Origin: CAZMCC01 sp964564695
GTDB lineage: Bacteria > Planctomycetota > Phycisphaerae > Phycisphaerales > UBA1924
Direction: 5' to 3'
Assembly: GCA_964564695.1 (NCBI GenBank)
Contig: CAZMCC010000050.1
Coordinates: 1 to 26,556 of the forward strand
Length of the DNA: 26,556 nucleotides
The notes under the pieces are model-generated. The model searched no databases. It saw nothing but the letters and a program-made list of their open reading frames with translations, and was not told the DNA's origin. The position numbers and the translations under genes were made by a program. Positions 1-6,152 of the stretch are shown here, piece by piece. The number at the start of each line of letters is the position of its first letter. Position 1 is the stretch's first letter.

Positions 1-349
1 CACCGCCACCGGAGCGGCCACCACCACCGCCGCCGCCGCTCCAACCGCCGCCGCCACCGGAACGACCGCCGCCACTGCCGCCGCCGAAGCCGCCGCTGCG
101 GGCTTCACGGGGACGGGCTTCGTTGACCATGAGCGGACGGCCGGCGATGGCCTGGCCGTTCATGGCGTCGATAGCGGTCTGGGCCTCGTTGTCGTTCGTC
201 ATTTCGACGAAGCCGAAGCCGCGGGAGCGACCGGTTTCGCGGTCGATCACGATGCTGGCGGACGCGACCTGGCCGTGCGGCTCGAACATCGACCGCAGCT
301 CGGCGTCCGTGGTGCTGAAGGGGAGATTACCGACGTACAGCTTCTTCAT
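1..349 (-). CDS. RRM-domain RNA-binding protein with Gly-rich tail (3' end off the window)
   Basis: The protein starts at the ATG at 349-347 and runs off the left edge, with 116 codons visible. A single RNA recognition motif covers residues 3-80: RNP-2 is LYVGNL (4-9) and RNP-1 is RGFGFVEM (43-50), with the aromatic residues that stack on RNA. From about residue 84 the chain becomes a Gly/Ser/Arg tail (GGFGGGSGGGRSGGGG type). This is the architecture of the small cyanobacterial and planctomycetal Rbp proteins, which resemble eukaryotic glycine-rich RNA-binding proteins and act as cytosolic RNA chaperones, sometimes cold-induced. The start fits the family because the RRM normally begins 2-4 residues after Met. 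About 130 nt separate the start from a TATCTT/TAATAT sequence near 478-486 on the minus strand, so a long 5' leader is possible. The length of the tail is unknown. The family is certain; the targets are not. Confidence 0.93.
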   Translation of the reverse strand, partial: MKKLYVGNLPFSTTDAELRSMFEPHGQVASASIVIDRETGRSRGFGFVEMTNDNEAQTAIDAMNGQAIAGRPLMVNEARPREARSGGFGGGSGGGRSGGGGGWSGGGGGGGRSGGG

Positions 350-597
350 ATCGCTCGCAAACCTTGCCCGAGGATCCAGATCGAGATATCCAACCGCAGC
401 TCAAACTCGGGCTCGATTCGCGCGTCGGTCAGCACAAGACGGCCCCGGCACATAGCCGGAAAAGGCCGTTTGGTCCGAAGATATTATCCGATTTTCGGGA
501 ATGCGGCGATGCGTCTGTCTGAATTTCATCCGGGTATGGGGGGTGGGTATGGGGGCGTCGGACCGGTGATTAGGAACCGAGCAAAGCGGGGCGCGAA
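350..597. other. Intergenic leader region upstream of the RRM gene
   Basis: I see no convincing gene here. On the minus strand an AT-rich patch at 478-486 reads TAATATCTT followed by CGG, which resembles the TATCTTCGG -10 region at 9316. No good -35 hexamer sits 16-18 nt upstream. If it is a promoter, the RRM gene has a roughly 120-130 nt untranslated leader, as cold-inducible RNA-binding protein genes often do. Confidence 0.3.
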
Positions 598-1383
598 CTA
601 GCCCACGAGCGAATCGAGCAATTCGACCACGCCCGCGGCCTCGTGGCCCTTTGCCACAACATCCGCCGCCGGAATGAGTTGCGGATCGGCGTTCCCCGGG
701 CAGCCGAACCACGCGACCCGCTCGCGGATCGCGAGGTCGCTGGGGGTGTCCCCGATTCCGGCGAGGCGGGCTTTGTCGATGGGGCGCCCGAGGCGGGGAG
801 GCAGCGCCCCCAACATCGCGAGCACGCGGTCGAGGCCGGTGCCCTTGCTCACGTGGGTCAGGTCGCAGTTGATGTAGAGCCAGGTCATCGAGACTCGCAG
901 TGGCCACGCGCGGGCGGCGAAGGTCTCGCGGAGGCGCGGGGCGATGCTCTTGAGGTACTTGGTGTCGGCGTGGTAAAGCGAGATGGAGGCGCCCTTGCCG
1001 GGCTGCTGGCTGACGCCGTGGGGGCCGAATTCGGACTCGAGCCAGGCAGCGGCGTCGCGGACGGCGGCGCGGTGCTCGGGCGTGATCGCGGGGTCCATGA
1101 GGTAGGCGTTGGTCGCGGGGTCGTAGACCCACACGCCATTCTCGGCGACGAGGGGGATGGTGGTGTTGCCGATGAGCTTGCCCATCGCCTCGGCGAAGGG
1201 CTGCGGGCGTCCGGAGCAGAGCGTGACGACGGGGCGGTCGTGGCGCGACTGGGCGAGGCGGTTGTGCTCGGCGACCTTGGCGAGCGAAGGGACGTCCATT
1301 GGACCGGCGGACTCGGGGCCGAGGCAGCCGTCGATGTCGCAGAAGAGGATGTCGTAGCGGCGGGATGGCGCGGGAGGGCTCAC
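598..1383 (-). CDS. HAD superfamily hydrolase (type IIB, Cof/SPP-like phosphatase)
   Basis: A haloacid-dehalogenase-fold phosphatase of 261 aa. Motif I is DIDGCL, with nucleophile Asp16 and general acid Asp18. Motif II is LCSGRP. A lysine in the SKGTGLDRVL segment serves as motif III, and motif IV is GDTPSD (Asp212, Asp216). The cap between motifs II and III fits the C2 (type IIB) class that includes Cof, sucrose-phosphate and phosphoglycolate phosphatases; the substrate cannot be read from sequence. The frame stays open to 1530, but that extension would be encoded by a palindromic repeat and would overlap the divergent SDR gene. I therefore choose the GTG at 1383, ten residues before motif I. 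A TACGCT hexamer (1395-1390) ends 6 nt before this GTG and there is no Shine-Dalgarno, which suggests a leaderless message. Confidence 0.85.
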   Translation of the reverse strand: MSPPAPSRRYDILFCDIDGCLGPESAGPMDVPSLAKVAEHNRLAQSRHDRPVVTLCSGRPQPFAEAMGKLIGNTTIPLVAENGVWVYDPATNAYLMDPAITPEHRAAVRDAAAWLESEFGPHGVSQQPGKGASISLYHADTKYLKSIAPRLRETFAARAWPLRVSMTWLYINCDLTHVSKGTGLDRVLAMLGALPPRLGRPIDKARLAGIGDTPSDLAIRERVAWFGCPGNADPQLIPAADVVAKGHEAAGVVELLDSLVG

Positions 1384-1389
1384 GGGCCG

Positions 1390-1395
1390 AGCGTA
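1390..1395 (-). promoter_or_regulatory. Candidate -10 box of leaderless HAD gene
   Basis: TACGCT on the minus strand ends 6 nt before the GTG start at 1383. The same hexamer precedes fabD. No clear -35 hexamer is visible upstream, so the call rests on spacing and on recurrence in the window. Confidence 0.35.
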
Positions 1396-1404
1396 GCGAC
1401 GGAT

Positions 1405-1508
1405 GAGAGCCAGGAGCGGCAGCGACTGGCCACGGTTGCGTCCGATTCGTCGATGGCGCCGGGTAACCGGTTGTCGCCGTGGCCGGGCGCTGCCGCTTCC
1501 GGCTCTTA
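1405..1508. repeat. Palindromic repeat family R1, copy 1 (paired inverted hairpins)
   Basis: This imperfect long inverted repeat begins GAGCCAGGAGCGG and ends CCGCTTCCGGCTCTTA. It shares GACTGGCCACGG in the left arm and CGCCGTGGCCGGGCG in the right arm with the copy at 2256-2345. It fills the divergent intergenic space between the HAD and SDR genes. Its right end runs directly into the TATCAT box just before the SDR start codon. Confidence 0.85.
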
Positions 1509-1512
1509 TCAT
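1507..1512 (+). promoter_or_regulatory. Candidate -10 box of leaderless SDR gene at the end of repeat R1
   Basis: TATCAT ends 5 nt before the ATG at 1518, and its first two bases are the last two of the R1 repeat. No Shine-Dalgarno is present. The upstream -35 region lies inside the repeat and has no TTGACA-like hexamer at normal spacing. Confidence 0.4.
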
Positions 1513-1517
1513 CGCGA

Positions 1518-2258
1518 ATGCCGACATCACCTGTTGTTCCCGTCGCGATCATCACCGGGGCGGGGTCGGGCATCGGGCGGGCGACGGCGGTCATGCTCTC
1601 GAAGCAGGGCTACTGCCTCGTCCTCGTCGCGCGCACGCTCGATGCGCTGGAGAAGACGGCCGAGCTGTGCGCGGGGGAGTCGCTGTGCATTTCGGCGGAT
1701 GTGGCGGAGCCGGGGGCCGCGGTCGAGATCGTCGGCTCCACGCTCGCGCGGTTCGGGCGGATCGACGCGCTGGTGAACAACGCGGGGCTGGCGCCGATGG
1801 CGCCGATCGATCGGACCAACCCGGAGATGGTCCGCGAGGTGTTCGCGGTGAACGCGCACGCGCCGGCGAACCTGATCGCCGCGTGCTGGGCGGTGTTCGC
1901 GCGACAGCACGCCGAGAAGCGGCTGCACCCCCCCCCACGCGGGCAGTGCGTGGTGAACGTCTCGAGCATGGCGACGGCCGATCCGTTCCCGGGCCTATTC
2001 GCGTACGCCGCGGCGAAGGCGGCGGTGAACCTCATGGCGAAGTCGATCGCCAAGGAGGGGGCCGAGATCGGCGTCAAGGGATTCAGCGTGGCGCCGGGGG
2101 CCGTGGAGACGCCGATGCTGCGGGCGATCGTGTCGAAGGAAGCGCTGCCGACGAGCCAGACGCTCAGGCCCGAGCAGGTGGCGGAGGTGATCGTGGCGTG
2201 CCTGCTCGGGGAGCGGGACAAGGAGAACGGGGGGACGATCTTTGTGGCGAGTCCGTAA
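1518..2258 (+). CDS. Short-chain dehydrogenase/reductase (SDR family)
   Basis: A classical SDR oxidoreductase of 246 aa. The NAD(P) glycine motif is TGAGSGIG (13-20), the structural NNAG motif is at 87-90, and the catalytic residues are Ser150, Tyr163 and Lys167 (VNVSS, then YAAAK). The APGAVETPM segment after the active site is the usual PG motif. An Arg39 after strand 2 (VART) suggests NADP preference. The substrate cannot be assigned, since it is not adjacent to a pathway partner. The ATG at 1518 places the Rossmann strand 8 residues from the start, as is normal; an upstream ATG at 1479 lies in a repeat and is rejected. A run of nine C (1928-1936) encodes His-Pro-Pro-Pro in a loop between the NAD-binding core and the Ser strand. 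The stop codon TAA is the first three bases of the next R1 repeat. Confidence 0.92.
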   Translation: MPTSPVVPVAIITGAGSGIGRATAVMLSKQGYCLVLVARTLDALEKTAELCAGESLCISADVAEPGAAVEIVGSTLARFGRIDALVNNAGLAPMAPIDRTNPEMVREVFAVNAHAPANLIAACWAVFARQHAEKRLHPPPRGQCVVNVSSMATADPFPGLFAYAAAKAAVNLMAKSIAKEGAEIGVKGFSVAPGAVETPMLRAIVSKEALPTSQTLRPEQVAEVIVACLLGERDKENGGTIFVASP

Positions 2259-2345
2259 GAGCCGGGAGCGCTAGCGACTGGCCACGGCGACTGCGATTTT
2301 GAAGGGTGAGTCGCCGTGGCCGGGCGCTAGCGCTCCCGGCTCTTA
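2256..2345. repeat. Palindromic repeat family R1, copy 2
   Basis: A near-perfect 90-nt inverted repeat from TAAGAGCCGGGAGCGC to GCGCTCCCGGCTCTTA. Its arms of about 36 nt differ at only two positions and surround an 18-nt spacer. Within each arm lies a smaller palindrome around CGCTAGCG. The left end supplies the stop codon of the SDR gene. The right end merges with a TATCCT box 5 nt before the GTG start of the following gene. R1 therefore bounds the SDR gene exactly on both sides. Confidence 0.9.
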
Positions 2346-2349
2346 TCCT
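2344..2349 (+). promoter_or_regulatory. Candidate -10 box of leaderless zinc-ribbon gene
   Basis: TATCCT, starting within the last two bases of R1 copy 2, ends 5 nt before the GTG at 2355. The arrangement and gap are the same as at R1 copy 1 and the SDR gene. No -35 hexamer is evident. Confidence 0.35.
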
Positions 2350-2354
2350 CCCCC

Positions 2355-2969
2355 GTGCCCCCCGAGCGTTCCGGCATCACACGTGTCCTCCGCGCGCTCA
2401 GACGCGGCCTGTGGGCCGCGACGCGCCCGGTCATCCGCGATGCTCGCGGGAAGACCGTGCCGCTGTTCGACTCGCGGGCGCGACTCTGGCGCGACCCGGT
2501 CGGGCTCGACCTTTCGCAGGCGGAGTTTCGGCGCATCGCTGATCGCATTCGGTGGGCCACGCGCCCGCGCCAATCGACCCCGTTGCACGACGGCAAGGTG
2601 TTCGGTGCGTGGATGCGGGAGTACCGGTCGCTGCTGCTGGGCATTCCCGCGGCCGCGTTCGTGGCGTACGCGCTGGTCACCGCCATCATGTACGCCCGCG
2701 GTCCCGGCAGGGTGATGCTGATCGTGTCCTTCGCCGTGATGCTGGCGTCGTTCGTTTTCGGCCAGCTCTTCGCTTGGCGCCAACGTACCCGCGCGTTCCC
2801 CCGCGCGAGCGAGCTTCAGATCGCCACGGCCATGCTCGCCGAGCACCGGTGCCCGTCGTGCGCGTACAACATTGCGCGCGTGGAGCCCGACGCGGACGGG
2901 TGCGTTGTGTGTCCTGAGTGCGCGGCCGCGTGGCATGCGGATCGGATCAGGGCGGTGTTTGCGATATGA
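2355..2969 (+). CDS. Membrane protein with C-terminal zinc ribbon, function unknown
   Basis: A protein of 204 aa starting at GTG 2355. The N-terminal 90 residues are Arg-rich and probably cytosolic. Two adjacent transmembrane helices lie at about 93-113 and 119-140. The C-terminus is a rubredoxin-like zinc ribbon with Cys166-x2-Cys169 and Cys186-x2-Cys189 (CPSC...CPEC). Small proteins with the CPSC-YNI-CPEC ribbon are abundant in Phycisphaerae genomes, usually without a known role. Both termini should be cytoplasmic if the two helices form a hairpin. No operon partner is seen: repeat R1 precedes it and repeats follow. Structure and topology are inferred from sequence only, and I assign no function. 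Confidence 0.8.
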   Translation: MPPERSGITRVLRALRRGLWAATRPVIRDARGKTVPLFDSRARLWRDPVGLDLSQAEFRRIADRIRWATRPRQSTPLHDGKVFGAWMREYRSLLLGIPAAAFVAYALVTAIMYARGPGRVMLIVSFAVMLASFVFGQLFAWRQRTRAFPRASELQIATAMLAEHRCPSCAYNIARVEPDADGCVVCPECAAAWHADRIRAVFAI

Positions 2970-3007
2970 GGGCGGCGGGGGGGCGTCTGTTTACCGGGAG
3001 GTGAACG

Positions 3008-3031
3008 CCTCCCCCTCGCTTGAACGGCTGG
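3008..3031. repeat. Partial copy of repeat family R7
   Basis: About 21 nt centred on CTCGCTTGAACGGCTGG match the left half of the element at 21777-21845. The right half is missing and the sequence passes directly into repeat R2, so one element appears to have truncated or landed in another. Confidence 0.6.
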
Positions 3032-3036
3032 GGGCC

Positions 3037-3116
3037 GGGTGCCCGGGTGCAGCTTTGTGCACCCGGTGCCTCTCCGTTTGCGAAGACCCGGCGGACAGAG
3101 CTCCGCCGGGGCACCC
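3037..3116. repeat. Palindromic repeat family R2, copy 1 (two inverted hairpins)
   Basis: Hairpin A (3037-3070) has stem CCGGGTGC/GCACCCGG around the loop AGCTTTGT. Hairpin B (3087-3116) has stem CCGGCGG/CCGCCGG around ACAGAGCT, which is the reverse complement of the A loop with one change. The outer ends are GGGTGCCC and GGGCACCC. Hairpin B is identical over 30 nt to 25133-25162. The element lies just 3' of the PhzF-like gene, as the other copy lies just 3' of the aldehyde dehydrogenase gene. Confidence 0.9.
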
Positions 3117-3141
3117 GCGCTGCGCGGCAGAGGATCTTCGA

Positions 3142-3939
3142 TCACACCGTGATCTTGCCGTGCATGTATTCCACGCACGCTCCGCCGATCATCACGCGGT
3201 CGCCCTTGAGCTCGCAGAAGAGCTCGCCGCCGCGGCGGGACACCTGGTGGCCGGTCACGTGGGCCTTGCCCAGCTTGCTCGCCCAGTACGGGACCAGCGT
3301 GCAGTGGGCCGACCCGGTCACGGGGTCCTCGTTGATGCCCGCACGCGGGGCGAAGAAGCGGCTCACGAAGTCGTGGCCGGCGGCCGGGGCCGTCGCGATC
3401 ACGCCCAGCGAGTCGAGCTTCTTCATCGCCTCGAAGTCGGGGACGAGTTCGTGGACGTCGCGCTTGTTGTCGAACACGGCCATCAGGTCCCGCGCCTGGT
3501 ACACGCTCGCGGGGCGGCGACCGCCAAGGGCCGCGACCATCGCCATGGTGATCTCGACCGGTTTGCCGGGACGGCTCGGGAAGTCGAGGGTCAATCTCGT
3601 GTCGTGGCGCTCCACCGGCAGGGCCCCGCTCTTCGAGTCGAAGACGATCCGGTCGCCCTTCCAGCCGCCTCTGGTCCAGATGACGTGGGCCGCGGCCAGC
3701 GTCGCGTGCCCGCACAGGTCCATCTCCAGGGCCGGGGTGAACCAGCGGAGGTGGAAGTCGCCCGTGCCCGCGCCCGAGCCTCGGGGCACGTAGAAGGCGG
3801 TCTCGGCCTGGTTGTTCTCCATCGCGATCGACTGGAGGACTTCGTCGGGGAGCCAGCGGTCGAGGGGGACGACGCTGGCGGGGTTGCCGCGGAAGACGTG
3901 GGACGTGAAGGCGTCGACCTGGTAGATAGGGAGTTCCAT
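3142..3939 (-). CDS. PhzF family isomerase/epimerase
   Basis: A protein of 265 aa in the PhzF (DapF-fold) family, whose members catalyse cofactor-free isomerisations; PhzF itself acts on trans-2,3-dihydro-3-hydroxyanthranilate. Family landmarks are GNPASVVPL near residue 18, the catalytic glutamate Glu46 in NQAETAF, LRWFTP, the DLCGHATLAAAH block (75-86) and the GINEDPVTGSAH block (about 205-216). All key residues are present and the length is normal (family 260-300 aa). There is no phenazine cluster nearby, so the substrate is unknown and phenazine synthesis should not be inferred. I choose the ATG at 3939; a TTG nine bases upstream is possible. A TATGCT hexamer (3953-3948) places the expected transcription start only about 2 nt before the ATG. 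Confidence 0.93.
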   Translation of the reverse strand: MELPIYQVDAFTSHVFRGNPASVVPLDRWLPDEVLQSIAMENNQAETAFYVPRGSGAGTGDFHLRWFTPALEMDLCGHATLAAAHVIWTRGGWKGDRIVFDSKSGALPVERHDTRLTLDFPSRPGKPVEITMAMVAALGGRRPASVYQARDLMAVFDNKRDVHELVPDFEAMKKLDSLGVIATAPAAGHDFVSRFFAPRAGINEDPVTGSAHCTLVPYWASKLGKAHVTGHQVSRRGGELFCELKGDRVMIGGACVEYMHGKITV

Positions 3940-3947
3940 GAGCGCCA

Positions 3948-3953
3948 AGCATA
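3948..3953 (-). promoter_or_regulatory. Candidate -10 box of PhzF-like gene
   Basis: TATGCT on the minus strand ends 8 nt before the ATG, which would give a leader of about 2 nt. No Shine-Dalgarno and no convincing -35 hexamer are seen. Confidence 0.3.
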
Positions 3954-4004
3954 CGGAGGCCCGGGTGGAAATTCGGCACTCTTAAGCGCACAGATTTCGG
4001 CCCC

Positions 4005-4034
4005 TTGTGGTGCGAGCCCGGTGCCGGGTATATT
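4005..4034 (+). promoter_or_regulatory. Candidate promoter of the 4092 membrane-protein gene
   Basis: TTGTGG (4005-4010), an 18-nt spacer and TATATT (4029-4034) within GGTATATTGGG. The box resembles GGTATCTTCGG at 9316 and GGTATCTTGGG at 12980. The predicted start near 4041 leaves a leader of about 50 nt, with GGGGAGAAAG as the nearest purine-rich site. Confidence 0.5.
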
Positions 4035-4091
4035 GGGGCAATCCGGGGGGTTGGCGCCGGTGTCTGTCGGGGAGAAAGACGGGGGTTCGCC

Positions 4092-4751
4092 ATGACGATC
4101 CGTCGGCGGCTGATTATTGAGTTCTCGATTTCGCTCGTGCTCGGCACGGCCATGTGCCTGGCGGTGTCGGCGTATCTGGCGGCGACGTCGAGCGCGACGG
4201 GCGTGGCCGCGTCGAACGACACCAGCCTGGACCCGCCCCTGCACGCGATCGGCTATTCGGGGATGGGGTTCGCGATCGCGAATCCGGCGCCCGAGTCCCA
4301 GGCGACCGATCTGCGGAACTCGGGCTTCGAGGTCCGCGACCCGAAGTGGGCGTCGGCGGCGGTGCAGCGCTCGTTCAAGGCCCTGCGCGATCGCGGGCGG
4401 GTGACGATGGCGGGCGCCTACGGCTGGCCGTTGATCTTCTGCGATTGGACGCTCACCGGGACGGCCGGGAAAGCGACGCTGGAGGGCTCGTACTCCTGGG
4501 GTCCGCCGCGGAGCTTTCTGCTCGAGATGCCCGTGTTGGCGGCGGCCCGTGCGTCGGCGTGGGGGTCGGGGCAGGTGCGGACGTCGACGATCACGCAGCT
4601 GCCGTCGTATCTGCTGCCGAAGGTGGATCACCTTGATGTCGGGGCGTTTGTGCTCTCGGCGAGCGTGTTCGTGGTGGGGTGCTGGATCGTCGTGCACGTC
4701 GTGATCGAGGTGACGAAGGCGGTGGTGAGCTGGGGGGCGAGGACGGAGTGA
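4092..4751 (+). CDS. Bitopic membrane protein, function unknown
   Basis: A protein of 219 aa. The ATG at 4092 starts MTIRRRLIIEF, a positively charged cap before a transmembrane helix at about 8-30. A long polar domain follows (about 31-180). A second helix lies at about 184-206 before a short basic C-terminus (WGARTE). Helices at each end around an extracytoplasmic domain resemble the layout of sensor proteins, but no HAMP or kinase domain follows. I do not recognise the central domain; aromatic and Gly residues around WPLIFCDWTLTG may mark a beta-rich fold. It has its own promoter and no operon partner. A longer open frame starting at 4005 is rejected because it would begin within the promoter. 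Confidence 0.7.
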   Translation: MTIRRRLIIEFSISLVLGTAMCLAVSAYLAATSSATGVAASNDTSLDPPLHAIGYSGMGFAIANPAPESQATDLRNSGFEVRDPKWASAAVQRSFKALRDRGRVTMAGAYGWPLIFCDWTLTGTAGKATLEGSYSWGPPRSFLLEMPVLAAARASAWGSGQVRTSTITQLPSYLLPKVDHLDVGAFVLSASVFVVGCWIVVHVVIEVTKAVVSWGARTE

Positions 4752-5148
4752 TACGGATCACCGTCGAGAGCCGACCACTCAATGCAGAAGGCGTACGCGG
4801 AGCAGCGCGGAGGAACGCGGAGTAACGCGGAGCAAGGCCGGAAGCAGGAGGAACATTGGATGACACCAATGCGATTCTGTTGATCGCCCGCGCGCCCTGT
4901 TCGTTCACATCGTCACCTCTTTCTCCGCGTTCCTCCGCGCACTCCGCGTCCTCCGCGTACCCGCATTTGGGCTATCCAACGGGCGATAACCGCTCTTGAC
5001 CATCGAGCGGACGTCACAGACCGCGCCGCCGAATCGGCCGCTGCCCAGCCAGCTTGGCCCACGGCCCGCGCGAATTGGACTCTTCATGTCACGACCGGCG
5101 CAAGCGGGAACCGTCCCGGGCGGCGTGATCGCGACGGAGGAGCCCGCC
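4752..5148. other. 397-nt intergenic region dominated by repeat R3
   Basis: No gene is supported. The left part (4793-4960) is the R3 inverted repeat with its 88-nt loop. The right part (4961-5148) is ordinary intergenic sequence with no clear promoter hexamers; it ends in the GGAGGA ribosome-binding site (5136-5141) of the next gene. Small open frames on either strand here lack coding character. Confidence 0.6.
4793..4960. repeat. GCGGAG-type long inverted repeat R3, copy 1
   Basis: The left arm (4793-4832) is a degenerate array of GCGGAG units spaced 7-9 nt, for example GCGCGGAGGAACGCGGAG. The right arm (4921-4960) is its reverse complement, beginning TTCTCCGCGTTCCTCCGCG and ending CCTCCGCGTAC. 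Both outer ends are GTACGCGG. The 88-nt loop is not similar to the loop of the other R3 copy, so only the arms are conserved. Confidence 0.85.
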
Positions 5149-5727
5149 ATGCGTCGAGACCGTTCTGCCGTGTTTGCCCTGATGGTTGCCGGCGTGTGGG
5201 CCGGCGCCGCCGTGGGCGAGGACTTTGAGTTCTCCTACGTCGGCAATCTCATCAACGGCACGGGCTCGCTCGTGGGCGCCCCCAGCGCCGACGGCACGTT
5301 CGACCTGCTCTCGGGCGAGCTGTACGTCACCGAGGGCCTGCTGGGCGGCGCGTACGCGCTGTACCCCAACCCCGGCGCGCCGGGCGCTTCGTACAGCCCG
5401 AGCGGCTTCTTCATCTATGACAACCGCGTCACGCCGGGCAGCACCGACGCGGTCGTCAACTGGTATGGCCTGCTCTTTGGCGCCAACGGGACGGAGATCA
5501 ACATCTACCGCGACGGGCCGGTCGGTTCGTACACGTTCTACGCCCACAGCGCCGAGGGCAACGTGGTCGATACCGGGTCCTTCAGCATCGAGATCGCGGA
5601 TGGCACGCGGGCCCGGCCCGGTGAACCCGACGATCCCCCCGGGCCGCCCGACCTGCCCGCGCCCGGCGCCGCGGCGCTGGTGTGCATGGGTGCGGCGTTC
5701 CTGGTGAAGCGGCAGCGGCGGGAGTGA
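5149..5727 (+). CDS. Exported protein with PAP-CTERM-like sorting tail
   Basis: A protein of 192 aa. The N-terminus has a signal peptide (MRRDRSAVFALMVAGVWAGA, cleavage probably after AVG near residue 24). The mature part is Gly-, Tyr- and Asn-rich and probably all-beta. A Pro-rich spacer (GEPDDPPGPPDLPAPG) leads to the C-terminal hydrophobic segment AAALVCMGAAFLV and a basic end, KRQRRE. This tripartite tail matches PEP-CTERM signals processed by exosortase-type transpeptidases, here with PAP instead of PEP. A second protein in the window (13020) ends the same way. The ATG at 5149 has GGAGGA seven bases upstream; the longer open frame from 4996 is rejected. Expected location is the cell envelope or extracellular matrix. 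The specific role is unknown. Its stop codon abuts repeat R4. Confidence 0.82.
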   Translation: MRRDRSAVFALMVAGVWAGAAVGEDFEFSYVGNLINGTGSLVGAPSADGTFDLLSGELYVTEGLLGGAYALYPNPGAPGASYSPSGFFIYDNRVTPGSTDAVVNWYGLLFGANGTEINIYRDGPVGSYTFYAHSAEGNVVDTGSFSIEIADGTRARPGEPDDPPGPPDLPAPGAAALVCMGAAFLVKRQRRE

Positions 5728-5833
5728 GCGGGTGGCATGCTCAAGCCGCCTTGGGCTTGGGCATGGTCGCCATGCCGCCGAGTGTCGTGCCGGACATGCT
5801 CAAGCCCCGAGCGGCTTGAGCGTGGCACCCGCT
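5728..5833. repeat. Palindromic repeat family R4, copy 1 (two inverted hairpins)
   Basis: Left half: GCGGGTGGCATGCTCAAGCC with stem CAAGCC...GGGCTTG. Right half (from 5794): ACATGCTCAAGCCCCGAG continuing to GTGGCACCCGC. The right half in reverse complement aligns with the left half with a few changes. The element starts immediately after the TGA of the preceding gene and lies 45 nt before the UPF0175 gene. Confidence 0.85.
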
Positions 5834-5864
5834 CGCGATCAGGTCCTTGCCCGAGCAGACGGGG

Positions 5865-5870
5865 TACGAT
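5865..5870 (+). promoter_or_regulatory. Candidate -10 box of leaderless toxin-antitoxin operon
   Basis: TACGAT ends 6 nt before the ATG at 5877. No Shine-Dalgarno precedes that ATG and no good -35 is at normal spacing, so support comes from the same layout at other genes. Confidence 0.35.
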
Positions 5871-5876
5871 TGCCTG

Positions 5877-6152
5877 ATGTCGATCGATTTGCCAATCTCG
5901 AAGGAAGCGGAGCAGTTGCTGCGTGACGCGTGGGGCGACGGCCTCGGTCAGACCGCCTTCGAAGCGCTGGTGATCGAGGGCTATCGGTGCGGCAAGTTCG
6001 GGTCCGCGACCGTTCGGAAGCTGCTGAACCACGAGAGTCGCTGGGTCACCGAACGATGGCTTGCCGAACGCGGTGTCTGCGCCAACTACTCGCTTGAAGA
6101 TCTCCAGGCCGATCGTCGGACGCTGGACGCGATCCTCCCGAAGACCGCCTGA
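5877..6152 (+). CDS. UPF0175 family antitoxin
   Basis: A protein of 91 aa with the UPF0175 (DUF433-like HTH) pattern: a predicted helical region around ALVIEGYRCGKFGSATVRKLL followed by the family's C-terminal WVTERWLAERGVCANYSLEDLQAD, equivalent to the typical LLAERGIPVNYSxEDLxxD. UPF0175 proteins are generally encoded just upstream of DUF3368 PIN-domain proteins and are proposed antitoxins that bind and neutralise the nuclease and repress the operon. That arrangement is exactly what is seen: the TGA stop overlaps the next ATG by one base (TGATG), implying translational coupling. The ATG at 5877 is preferred over an upstream start at 5847, which would add ten residues without conservation. 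The -10-like TACGAT supports it. The sequence is more divergent than usual in the first helix. Confidence 0.85.
   Translation: MSIDLPISKEAEQLLRDAWGDGLGQTAFEALVIEGYRCGKFGSATVRKLLNHESRWVTERWLAERGVCANYSLEDLQADRRTLDAILPKTA

Noticed and set aside
3142..3939. PhzF-like gene as evidence of phenazine biosynthesis
   Set aside because: No other phz genes are present and PhzF-family proteins are widespread without phenazine production.
2816..4222. Minus-strand open frame of 468 codons
   Set aside because: Overlaps PhzF in another frame and the opposite-strand zinc-ribbon and membrane-protein genes; Arg/Pro-rich translation typical of out-of-frame high-GC DNA.
4793..4960. GCGGAG arrays considered as a CRISPR array
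   Set aside because: Units are 7-9 nt apart with no unique spacers of 25-40 nt and no cas genes nearby; they form one inverted pair.
4591..5150. Small minus-strand open frames in the 4752-5148 gap
   Set aside because: They are made largely of repeat R3 and lack start sites or recognisable protein character.
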